Part shown: one piece after another, positions 11,109 through 21,959 of the stretch
How positions within the stretch are numbered: the stretch's first letter is position 1
How the letters are laid out: every line of letters starts with the position of its first letter
Assembly: GCF_964019385.1 (NCBI RefSeq)
Contig: NC_088649.1
Coordinates: forward strand, 16,340,347 to 16,404,346
Direction of reading: 5' to 3'
Length of the DNA: 64,000 bases
DNA from: Sycon ciliatum
Lineage: Eukaryota; Porifera; Calcarea; Leucosolenida; Sycettidae
Made by a program: the position numbers and the translations under genes
Notes under the pieces: generated by a model
Seen by the model: only the letters and a program-made list of their open reading frames with translations
What the model was told of the DNA's origin: nothing
The model's database searches: none

Positions 11109-11395
11109 AGGTTCTGCCACACGGTAAAACGTGCCAAAGTACGTATGGAAACTTCACCGCGGTATTTAGTTTGATACGGATTTTGTCATACCGTTTTCCG
11201 TGTGAAGCGCGCTTCACACGGACCGGACTCCGTGTGAAAAGTGAGCGTACAGAGTAGATCTACATGTGGCGGGGTGTTCGTGCATGGTTCGAGCATGCTA
11301 CGTACAGCAGAACCGGTGCAACGTACGAAAAATCCGTGTCAAAGTTCACTGCAGTTGACACGGAGTTTGGTACGTAGTTCCGTGTAGCAGAACCT
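11109..11395. mobile_element. MITE with AGGTTCTGCYACACGG termini
   Basis: A 287-bp element with inverted ends AGGTTCTGCCACACGG and, on the other strand, AGGTTCTGCTACACGG. The interior has further self-complementary blocks (CGTGTGAAG/CTTCACACG). The terminal ten bases are shared with the element at 62618-62951, indicating one family. No coding capacity and no obvious target duplication. Confidence 0.6.
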
Positions 11396-14336
11396 ATCTA
11401 TTGTGTGTTGCTCCCTACGTGGGAGCTTGCGCTATTCCTGCCGACTTGAATTCTCACTTGACCGACTTGTTATTTTAAAATGAATTCATGGACATCTGTC
11501 AATTCAGCAGGTGAACTGCATTGACATCAAGCCCTGAGCCAGCTCCATAGGAATGGCACGGTCATGAAGATGCGTGATGCTGTGTATCGTATTCGCATCA
11601 GAATAATAACCTGTTTGTTTTGGCTACACACTCCGGTAGCAACAGATACTCTGCATAATGCAGCTTGTACAGTAGTCCTCACTAAAGAAGAAAGCAGTTT
11701 AGGAGGGACTCTAGTGAGGAGTGTACGAGGATAGCCTATTAGTGTTCTACATAATCATTTGCATATTGAACATGTTACATGTAATTATCATGAATGCTGA
11801 GAGTGGTAAAACCGGGTACGGCCATCACCAGCGGCTGCGGCCCTGTCCTGAGTGCCAATGCTGTGCTTAGTGCTGATGTAGTGCAAGATATATAAGCTGC
11901 ATCACGGTTGCCGTTTGTTGTTGTTCAATTACTTGAAGTATTTCAATATGGTCTTTACGCATGCCTTTACGCATGCAAGTGTGTGCTTTTCAGCAGGATC
12001 ATCGAAAGACTACATTATGCGTGGCCTAAATCTGCAGTAACACTAGTAATACAAAAACCCATGCCTATGTGTCTACACGTAAGGCCTCAGACAGATGGGG
12101 AATCTTGCGTCTCTAACGTTTTAAAACATCTCTACACAATGTCCTGTTTCTACATACATTTCGAAAGCATGAATTTCAAAAAATGTTGATTGGATGCATG
12201 TCTGATTTGTACTTGCTGACATCCAGAACGAATGCCCGTATCCCTCCTATAGCGGACGAAACCGGGGTATTCGTTAGGCATTGAGGCAGAAGAACACACC
12301 TCCACTCGTCCTGCAAACACTTGCAATTGACGTCCAAGTACGCCACGCAAATCAACTTGGGCACGAAAACGATAATCTGGGCGGCAATGAAAATATAACT
12401 ACGACGTAGGAAAAGGACAAACCTTTCAATGAAAATTGGCGTGAAGGCTGCCAACAATTCTGCACCCCATAGGAGGAAGCCTCGAATGTGAGCCAATTCT
12501 GATAAACGCCAATGGCCGGCACGACGAGGGAGAACGAAACGAAAAAGATCATAACTTCACTTTCCCATTGCGCATTTTGACGATCAAAATATCTGCTTGC
12601 GCAGCTTGAAGGCAGGAAGGTGAATTTGCTTAGACTTCGCGAATCCAGTGTAGAAAACGGCTGGAATGGACCGAAACATAGGCGAAACCTTGCCGAATAT
12701 TTCCAGAGATTTAATAAAGGCAGCAAGGTCGCGTATGACACCATCATGGATCACTGGGGCGACGGGAAAATGTTGTACCGTACATAATGTCGCTGGATTA
12801 TGCATGCATAACAACCGTGTATGGCTAATCTCCACATGATTTCTCGCAAAATCCCAAAACACGTCTGCACCTCGGATTTGTGTAGCAGCTTTGGTTCGGC
12901 ATGCTGCATTAGTCTTGTACATTTACCTGACTAAAGTTGCTACACATTGAAGTGCTAAAGGTGTTGCATGTCTACTACACACAAAATTATGTACCGGTAC
13001 AATTCGTTTTAGCTAAACTGTTACACAAATCCATGGAAACCAAGGAGCCGTGCGCGAATTAAACAGACAAAGGTGAGCATTCTCGCTGTGCCCCAGGGTC
13101 TGGCGATAGTGTCAATGGCGATACTAAAGTAGACACTGATTCATTGATGAAATTGGACGAGGTTTTAGGAGAAACTATGAACAGAAACAGCTAGTTACAC
13201 ATATCTTCAATTATTGAGTCCAATCCAGCGGGCTCAAAAAGAACTAGATCCTTCATAGCATAAAAACGTCGCTCCTGGACTCACACGTCTCTGGATGAGA
13301 ATTGTCAGATGACATATGACGCAGGTACCTTGCATTTATATTGTGGAGCTTCTGCTTACATAACTGCTTGATGTTCTTTCTCTTCTTCTTGTTAGGTACC
13401 TCCGCCCGTGGTACGTCATTCTCACCTACGTCATTCTCACATGTCGTTCCATTGGCCTGGGTAGCTACTTGCGCACCCGTGTTTGCCATAGCTACCCAGG
13501 CCCTATATATTGCGTCAACTCTCTTCAGATCTCTCTCTCTCAACTCTCTTCAAAATATCTCTCTCTCTTTCATAATGTAGTCATTTAGTTCCTCTTTCTC
13601 TCCGTCTCTCCGTCTATGATAAATGTCCCAAGTTGTTCCTTTGTGTCTGGGATGGTGACTCCTTGTGTGCCTCAACATTATCATTACGTCCTATATTTTT
13701 TAACATATGACCTCAGATGGTGAGCCAAGGAATATTTGTGTCACATGGAAATTGTGGGTACAAGTTATGCGATCGAGGCCACCAACTAATCCGTCGGTTA
13801 GCCCTATTGTGCAGTGTTCAAGCTGACTTTCATGCCATGTCCCAGTACTCCCTGTCAGTTTTGTGCTAGATTGTGTTCGTCTGACTGTTCAAAATCTTGT
13901 TTAGTTGGGCAACTTGATCGCATAACTTGTGCACACAATTTCCATGCTACACATTTTACGATAATACATTTACAATGGAACGTGTTTTACATAATTATCG
14001 TAATTTCGCGTACAAACGCCGGGCTTATTCCTGTAGAAGCCGATGTCAGAGTTTGGCTTCTATTCAAATCAGACTTCTATTCAAAATTATTATTTCTACG
14101 TATGTCAACACTAAAACAAGGCTGATGTGTCGATCATAATAATTATTGTCTTCAAAATCACGTTCGTGTTCAATTCAAACCAGGCTTATGAGGCAGGCTT
14201 TTACACACGACAAAACGATTTCCCGAAAAGAAAGGCAAATCCAGGAATTGTGCCCTGATGACCCTGGAAAAGCACTGTCAGCACTTTGCTGGCATGGTCT
14301 GAGTGGAGTACGTACAAGTCGAATACCACTACTCAC
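11396..14336. other. Presumed intron/intergenic DNA without recognised genes
   Basis: Overlapping minus-strand frames at 12176-12922 (106-131 codons) and 13253-13543 (96 codons, basic KKKRKN stretch) look open but carry no motif I can name. A short inverted repeat, GGCCTGGGTAGCT/AGCTACCCAGGCC, lies at 13455-13502, followed by CTCT-rich sequence to 13570. Confidence 0.3.
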
Positions 14337-14435
14337 CTAGGCAATTGTAGTTGTACAGATAACCGGTACACAAATCGCATTTGTCCAGGTCGGAAATGAT
14401 GCTACAGTTTTGCCGGCATTTGGCCTCAGTCAAAC
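14337..14435 (-). CDS. Cysteine-rich extracellular-type exon
   Basis: A 99-bp minus-strand exon with a pyrimidine-rich acceptor (TTTTGTCTTCTTTCACATAG, ending 14436) and a consensus donor (CTAG|GTGAGT, from 14336). Both ends are in phase 1, matching the EGF exons downstream on the same strand. It reads LTEAKCRQNCSII, then DLDKCDLCTGYLYNYNC, with five cysteines. I do not recognise the fold; it loosely resembles small cysteine-rich modules that precede fibronectin-III or WAP domains. It could be an upstream exon of the EGF gene. Confidence 0.45.
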
Positions 14436-14664
14436 CTATGTGAAAGAAGACAAAACCATCAGTTGTTATCTCGTTTGGGTGAAACTCAATTCTCTGTTCT
14501 TTCTCGTGCTAGTTATGTAAGGCAGTTGAATGTTCTAGAAGCTGCTCGAATCTGTTTATATAAGCCTGATCTTTTAAACAGAAGAAGCCAGTTGTTGATC
14601 TGAAGTTGTTTTCGTAGGTCTGCAGATCACTCATCAACATCATATCACTTGGAATAACTGATAG

Positions 14665-14962
14665 TTTTGGAATTTCGGAACCCCGACACAACACACTTTC
14701 TAGTTCTTCAAAAACAGTTCTAAGTTTTAAAATTCATTATCTAACCGGTTTCTGCTCTGTAGAGCTTCATCAGAGATATGAATGTGAATAAAATTAGAAC
14801 TGTGGTTTTGTACCAGTAACAAAGCAAAAATGAAACTATGCAATGCAGTTGATACAATGTAAACTTTGTACAAGTGCAGCTGAGTCATAATGAATTTCAA
14901 AACTGAGAACAGTTTTTGAAGAACTAGAAAGTGTGTTGTGTCGCGGTTCCGAAATTCCAAAA
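14665..14962. mobile_element. Foldback element with 74-bp inverted arms
   Basis: The arms 14665-14738 and 14889-14962 are near-perfect reverse complements (TTTTGGAATTTCGG at both outer ends, only a few mismatches) around a 150-bp centre. The centre and the inner edge of the left arm hold a hammerhead ribozyme motif on the minus strand. No protein is encoded. The ribozyme suggests a relic of a Penelope-like element or of a small ribozyme-bearing retroelement rather than a DNA transposon. Confidence 0.6.
14732..14783 (-). ncRNA. Hammerhead ribozyme motif, apparently complete
   Basis: Read on the minus strand, all parts of a type-I-like hammerhead are present. There is the core CUGAUGA (14773-14767) and stem II GCUC-UACA-GAGC, flanked by an A-A mismatch. 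GAAA (14752-14749) follows, then a minimal stem III ACC/GGU with essentially no loop, and U (14743) at the cleavage position. Stem I is UAUCU/AGAUA, extended by AUUC/GAAU after a small internal loop. Very short stem III is characteristic of the hammerheads described in Penelope-like elements and retrozymes, which may work as dimers. The pairing was worked out by hand; activity is not shown. Confidence 0.65.
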
Positions 14963-15464
14963 AATATGTTTTACATGTTCATGATGTAGATCAGGTTGCA
15001 ACTATACTAGGAACAAAAGGGGGGAGGTTTTGTCTGACTAAGACTTTACGGTCTTTCAAAAACAACATTGGTTTGCTGGTTGTGTTTTTATTTGAATTCG
15101 CAAAACCTAACGGACTGACATGTCCGATGACAAGGAAGTGAATGAGGTACAAGGAACCCAGACATGGAAAAACGTGGAAAGAGAAACAGATGAAAAGAAA
15201 ATATGCAAAAAAAAGGAGAAAAAAGGAAAGGTAAATCGTGTTCACGGCTCTTAGCAAAGGAAAAAGGAAAGGAGAAAGGAGAAACGAGAAGATAAATCGT
15301 GGTCACAGCCAAAGCCCAAGTAGTGGCAGGACACAATATACACGTACCTGGGCTTACATACTAAAACAACAGGAACAAGCATGCATGAAGCGTGGGCCAT
15401 GCCGCGCAGAAGCGGGAGACACCAACAGGAAGAGAGAAGAGAAGAGAGAGAAGTCGAAGCCACA

Positions 15465-15810
<346 letters not shown>

Positions 15811-16205
15811 ATTGCTTTTTTTTGTACTCAGTTCATAGTAGAAACGGGATAGCTGCCCCACAGAACTGAAAAGGAATGGAGATGGAGCGAATACTGTTAT
15901 TTTTGTAGGCAGGTTGTTCTAGCATAGCGCACCCTAACATGACCGATCCCCTTTCACGCAGCTCGCATCTTTTACGTGATTAGGAAATAGGCGAAACATC
16001 CCCTTCTTCTAGTGTATATGTGAATGCTATAGAACGTAAATTGGAGATGAAACCAACCATAGCGATGCACGAGTGTGACAGAGGTCTTGCTCCCAGAGAC
16101 TGAAAACTCGCACCATGACCATCTGCGCGACCACTACTGAATGAATGAAACATGGGGCTACGAACATAGCCAAGTGGCGGTCTATTACAGAAAGTTTAAG
16201 TTCTG
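15811..16205. other. Unique-looking non-coding DNA
   Basis: Nothing recognised. Confidence 0.3.
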
Positions 16206-16512
16206 TTTGGTGTATATTCTCTTATACCTCTCTCCATATACACCCGCACTCATATACCAGATCTCCCATGAAGTTTATAAATTTCCATATACACTGTTCA
16301 ATATACACCACTAATGAGGTATATACACCACTCAGGAGGTATATACACCACTGAGGAAAACCATCAGAAAAAAACTCACTGAGGAGCTTTCTTTCTCTAA
16401 AAAGGAGTGTATATAGCTTTCTTTCTCTAAAACTATATTCACTCCTTTTTAGAGAAAGAAAGCTATATTCGCTCCTTTTTAGGGAAAGAAAGCTATATTC
16501 ACTCCTTTTTGC
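16206..16512. repeat. Cluster of short direct and inverted repeats
   Basis: Three near-repeats of TATACACCACTNAGGAGGTA (16302-16355) are followed by five copies, in both orientations, of a unit containing AGCTTTCTTTCTCTAAAAA and ACTCCTTTTT (16386-16512). It could fold into alternative hairpins. Confidence 0.7.
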
Positions 16513-16550
16513 TCTTGTCAGTCTTGAGCTTGCGCATGGAGAGGTATAAA

Positions 16551-16676
16551 TATATTATAACAAGGGACCTCGTGTATATCGAGAAATATCGACCAGTTAT
16601 TAAAACCTCGGCTTCGCCTCGCTTTTTATACTGGTCTATATTTCTCGATATACACTCGGTCCCTTGTTATAATATA
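16551..16676. mobile_element. Hairpin (foldback) element, 61-bp arms
   Basis: Arms 16551-16611 and 16616-16676 are nearly perfect reverse complements separated by about 4 bases (TTCG). The ends read TATATTATAACAAGGGACC. The simplest explanation is a terminal-hairpin MITE. No coding capacity. Confidence 0.65.
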
Positions 16677-17453
16677 TACATACAATCATAGAGATCTGAT
16701 AAAGAGAATTCAAAGTTTACCTCGGCGTTGGAAATAGTCACGATGCTAATGAAGATTGCATTGCAGGGGTGGGCGCAGTCGGACTGTAGATCTGCTGAGG
16801 AATGTGTAGAACTCTGCCGAATCGCAGAGCTGGACAAACAAAAGTTGCTATTGTTCACCGGGCGATGCATCCACGGCTTTGCGGGGAGCCTGCTCAGTTA
16901 CGCACTGATTTTAAAGTCACCAGGTTGGCGGTACCCACTTGTAGAAGAACATCGAAGCGCATCTGCCACCCGCTGCAAGCGGGGCTGGTCAGACTAGGTT
17001 CTCTGTTGCCACTACCCAGCGATATTCGTACCATCCCAAAACGCAGTGTTTTCAAGAGGTCAGTCATCTCCATACACTTGCTCCATGAAACGTATCAGCC
17101 ATTATTCCATTAATTTTGTTGTCATCATTGCCACACCCGCACGACCACGCCTCCTACACACAGTCACTTTTGCTGTCACATCCACTCATAGTCTAGTTAG
17201 TCCACGTCCACTGATGTTGACGGAGGCAGCTCTCTTGCTACGGTGCTGCTGTGTGATAGTTGCATGGATCCAGCTAATGCCTCTGCTTCGGTCAGGGAAA
17301 TCAGAATAGGAAAACGGCTGTACCACCCCGCTCTTTTCTTTTTCATTTTTTCGCCTATAATTCATTATCTTTAGCCCTTAATTTCAATTATAATTGTTTT
17401 CTTATCCTTCGATTTCTTGTTATTGCCCGTTAGAATTTGAGAAGTAAACTAAA
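16677..17453. other. Non-repeat stretch with a weak PAN-like frame
   Basis: On the plus strand 16728-16997 reads DCRSAEECVELCRIAEL and then GRCIHGF, loosely like part of a PAN/apple domain. The minus strand is also open, so I do not call a gene. Confidence 0.2.
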
Positions 17454-17481
17454 CAACAACAAAAACAAAAACAACAACAAT

Positions 17482-17534
<53 letters not shown>

Positions 17535-17535
17535 C
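17454..17535 (+). repeat. (CAA)n tract before LINE copy A
   Basis: Imperfect then perfect CAA/ACA repeats, directly abutting the 5'-truncated LINE at 17536. Same repeat as the LINE 3' tails. Confidence 0.9.
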
Positions 17536-20093
17536 TGCTGAACTGGAAAGAAGCATTAAAACCGCTAGAGCCGAAGGTGACGACCTCCTACTACTTGGAG
17601 ACTTCAATGCCAAGAACAGTGCGTGGCTCACCACAGACAGAACAAATTGCCTTGGGGACGACATACAAACTCTTCTGCACACATACGGCCTCACACAACA
17701 TGTCAGATTCCCTACTTACATCCGCCGACAAACACCTCTCTCATGTCTAAACCTTGCTATCTCCTCACTCCACTGCAATGATGTTCATATCTAATCACTT
17801 CCACCGTTTGGCGCATCCGATCACACTACTATCAGTGGCCACATCAATAATCAACTGCCCCCCCCCCCCCCCATAATTAACAACTCCCCTCCACGAGCCA
17901 GAAGCACCACATTCTGGTCATGGACAGACAGCACTATCCACCTTCTTCGAGAAGCCCTTTCATGCACAAATCTCAACCACCATCCAAACCAACACGACCC
18001 ATGCCCAGTTGACACCTTCTGGCGATCCTGGCGCGACAAAGTCCTGAGCATCGCCCAAGAACACTGCCAAGTTACTCGCACTCACCCCCCCCCCCCCTTG
18101 GGACAGGAAGAACGTGCCAGCACGACCATGGATATCAAATGGCCTCTTGAAAGAGATCAAGGATAAGCGCAGAAAACACAGAATATACCTTCACTCACGC
18201 TCGCCCGACGACTGGAACACGTTCACTGCCCAAAGAAACCGTGTCACCACTCTCCTGCGTCATGCAAAATCGGAATTCGTAAACAACTCAACAGCCTCCT
18301 CTACTTCCCTACACCGCCTCATGAAGCACCTAACTACAGCTACAAAACAACGCATACCCGAACTTGTCAGCCAAGCAACTTCTGCAACGACACCAGCACA
18401 AAAAGCCGCTGCCCTCAACGAATTTCGTTATTTTACAGAGCAAGCTGTCCGTGGCCAATGCGGATGAGCAAACTCCAGCCATCAACACCACCCCTGACAT
18501 CCTCAGTCCCCTTCAAGAAATCTTGACTTCCCAAGCTGAGGTCGAAAAACTCCTCTGCGGAGTTGATACCAACAAAGCCCCGGGTTCAACTCTATTCCAA
18601 ACCGCTTACTCAAAGAAGCGCCTAAGGAACTTGCACCGTCGCTATCCTCCCCCTTTAATCTTTCATTCCAAACCGGAGAAATCCCACAGGAGTGGAAAGA
18701 TGCCACCATTACTCCAGTACCCAAGCCTGGTGACCCAACCCAACCAACAAACTAGAGACCGATCTCTCTCTTGAGCACTACATCAAAAATCCAAGAAAAA
18801 ATTGCACATCAACTCCTCTACAAGCACATCACACTCCACCTACACAACCAGCAGTCCGTATTCTGTGAGAAGGACGGCACTGAGCAGCAGCTTGCCAGTC
18901 TCGTCCATACACTCTCCACGACGGGAAACACGTCAATGCCTGCTTTTTTGATCTAAGCAAGGCCTTCGATCGTGTGTGGCATGCAGGCCTTCTAGCAAAA
19001 CTCTCCCACTATGGTGTCCAGGGCACCGCCCTGGAGTGGTTCCGACTGTACCTGTTGGGCGTCGGCAGAGTATCCAGGTGGATGGCGACCTATCGCCTTT
19101 CCTCGAGATCCCTGCCGGCGTCCCTCAGGGATCTGTTCTTGGCCCGCTTCTATTCCTCGTCTACACCATAGACCTTCCACACGCATGTGAGAATCCCGGC
19201 ACCACCTGTTGCCAATTTGCAGATGACACCGCTCTGATTTCCATAGCGAGAACTCTTCAAGACTGAACGCGAAACTTACAACAGAGTGTCACAGCAGCTG
19301 GAGACTGGCTTCAAAGATGGCACCTGCTGGTTAACACAAAGAAAACAGTCATCCTCCCGTTCTACCACAATAACAGCCCCCCTGAACAGCTACCCCAGAT
19401 CACCCTCACATCTATCAGACATACATACTACCTATATTCTTATATGCGAGCAATGCTCTCAAACCGTTGTCACACACTTCCCTTGACAGGCTAGAACGAC
19501 TCCAGCGGAAAGCCGCCAGAATATGTCTCCACCTTCTCCTTTACACACACTTAGAACACTCCCACCTTTTGCATCGCATCAAATGGCCAACATTATTTTC
19601 ACGCTTTAAAGTTAAACATAATAATTATTATACTCTTCGCCACAATTATGCCCCATCACATATACTCTCGCTGCATACTGCTAGCGATGTGCAACCTTCG
19701 TATAATTTACATCGCTCTCGTACTTGGCACTTGCCAACTCCGCGGACTGACCGCTGTCTCCATTCTCCCCTGTGCAAGGCCATTCATTACTTTAATTGCT
19801 TGCCCATCCAGCTTCGCAAAATCCCTTCTCGTACTCCCTTCAAATCCCAGATATCCCTGCTGTTGCCCAACTCTGTATGCTCGTGTAGCGATCACACCTG
19901 CCCGTACACTTAAGTACACAACTCGGTATGCTCGTGTAGCGACCACCCCTGCCCGTACACTTGAGTAGTCATTAACCCCTTGGCCCTGGCCACCCAATTG
20001 GTCCTCACACACAATTCTTCCTCACTCTTTCTCCTTTCTTACACTTTTATCTCTTATTGGCCACTGGCTATCGTGAGAATAAAGATTTGAAAC
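17536..20093 (+). pseudogene. Jockey-superfamily LINE copy A, 5'-truncated and mutated
   Basis: About 90% or better by eye to ORF2 of copy B (from 22338 onward), starting inside the endonuclease region. It carries frameshifts, expanded C tracts near 17858-17872 and 18087-18098, stops, and an internal deletion near 19408 corresponding to about 165 bp (24200-24365) of copy B. RT motifs survive in pieces (KAFDRVWHAGLL, FADDTALISIA near 19214). The 3' end has the same 3' UTR and GAGAATAAAGATTTGAAACAAC end as copy B and then runs into (CAA)n. Confidence 0.92.
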
Positions 20094-20462
<369 letters not shown>

Positions 20463-20557
20463 AAAGTTGAGTAGGAGTAGGAAGCAGATTTTGGCGCTCC
20501 CAGTTTTTCCCTAGATTTCTGCGGATTGAGGCTTACCCGGGGTACCAGACCCCAACC

Positions 20558-21865
20558 ATGGAGCGCAACATTAGTACTGCTGCCCGAAATGGCGAGCCAC
20601 GATGGAAATCACTTACCCGTGAAGACATGAAGGCCAACACCGTAGTTTTCACCAGTCACGCCGGTATCAAGACAGTGGATGTAGCCGAGGCCCTTGTTAC
20701 CCAAGGGTACACGGACGTCGCCTCCGTCCAGATCACCAATTCCAACCTCACAAAGGTAACGTTATTATCTGCTACGCAGACTGACGCACTGCTGGGGCAC
20801 GGGTTTTTTATCGGCGACAGCCATTTCTCTGTACGCCCTGCATTCACCAAACAACTACAACTCCATATCTTTGATGTCCCGATCTGGATCGAGAATACCG
20901 TTATCTGCAGTGCTTTGGCTGCATTTGGCCAGATCCAGGGAGACATCCGCCATGGTCAAATTCAAACCCCGTCGGGGATTACTGTAGGGACAGGTATGCG
21001 ATTCGCCACCATTGAGCTGAAGGAGGGATGTCGGCAAGTTCCGTCATTTGTCCGCACAGCCGACCAGCACCAGTTTCGTGTCCGTCACGAGGACCAGAGG
21101 GCCACCTGCAGGATCTGCATGGGGGAGCACTTTGCTCGATCGTGTCCGAGCAAGCGGCCCACGAACAAACCACCCACAAATACACAGAGCACCAATTCGG
21201 CTGCACTCCCTGGATCACAACTGAGCTCGGGTACAAGTGCGCCCGATGCAGGAGGTAGTGAGGCTGTTCTGAGTGCTAGTTCAGGTAGTAGCTGTACAAA
21301 CACGGACCCCAGCGCGGAGCCCGAGAGCTCAAATCAATCCACCAGCTCAGCACGCACGCGCACAGAGCCCAAGGGTTCACACTCGTACGCCAGCGCAGCT
21401 CAACAGGGAGCCCGCGCACAGTTCAACTGTACGCACGGGGCGGCCGAACAGGTGAGCACTGCACCCGACGGATCCCCTGCTAGTACTAGTACTAGTAGCA
21501 AGGATGCAACACAGAAAACCGCTGAAATGAACAGCGCCAGTGCGTCTGAGAACACAACCAGCGACGGGGAATCCAAGGAAATACAGAGCAATACTCCATC
21601 CTCTGTCGACCAAACTGAGGTAGCTGAGAGTTCCAGCTTGCAGGTAATCGCTCCCAGTACACCCCCAATGTCCGGCACCCCTCCGCCTACAGGCACTGGG
21701 GCAGGCCACGACGACGGGGCCACCACGGTTGCCTCTGACGATGCGGATTGGATACCCAGCGGTCCTCGTCGTCGCCGACACAGCCACGGCCATTCGACCA
21801 TGGAGGAGAAAGCCAAGGCCGATGGGACATGGCCCTCCCCTCAGAGGAAACACCCGAAATACTGA
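20558..21865 (+). CDS. LINE ORF1: RNA-binding gag-like protein with one zinc knuckle
   Basis: 435 codons starting at ATGGAGCGC after a sequence that is also present at 25261-25346, which supports this start. Residues about 25-180 look like a folded region, possibly RRM-like repeats (TVVFTSHAGIKTVDVAEAL ... RFATIELKEGCR). A single Cys knuckle, CRICMGEHFARSC (C-x2-C-x3-H-x4-C, about residues 184-196), follows. The rest is low-complexity Ser/Thr/Pro/Ala, ending in a basic GPRRRRHSHGH stretch. ORF1 proteins of this type coat the element RNA in the retrotransposition particle. Family assignment rests on position and the knuckle. Confidence 0.82.
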   Translation: MERNISTAARNGEPRWKSLTREDMKANTVVFTSHAGIKTVDVAEALVTQGYTDVASVQITNSNLTKVTLLSATQTDALLGHGFFIGDSHFSVRPAFTKQLQLHIFDVPIWIENTVICSALAAFGQIQGDIRHGQIQTPSGITVGTGMRFATIELKEGCRQVPSFVRTADQHQFRVRHEDQRATCRICMGEHFARSCPSKRPTNKPPTNTQSTNSAALPGSQLSSGTSAPDAGGSEAVLSASSGSSCTNTDPSAEPESSNQSTSSARTRTEPKGSHSYASAAQQGARAQFNCTHGAAEQVSTAPDGSPASTSTSSKDATQKTAEMNSASASENTTSDGESKEIQSNTPSSVDQTEVAESSSLQVIAPSTPPMSGTPPPTGTGAGHDDGATTVASDDADWIPSGPRRRRHSHGHSTMEEKAKADGTWPSPQRKHPKY

Positions 21866-21959
21866 GTCCAGATAAGTTTCAACAGCTAGCCAAAAGACAA
21901 AAACATAAAAAAAAAAATTAAATAAATAAATAAAATTCCCCCCAAAAAAAACAATACCA

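Noticed and set aside
12150-12922. Possible membrane-protein frames on the minus strand
   Set aside because: Overlapping frames in all registers, no recognisable family and no consistent splice pattern.
16728-16997. PAN/apple-like frame
   Set aside because: Only SAEECVELC and one later Cys match loosely; the opposite strand is equally open and no clear splice pair supports it.
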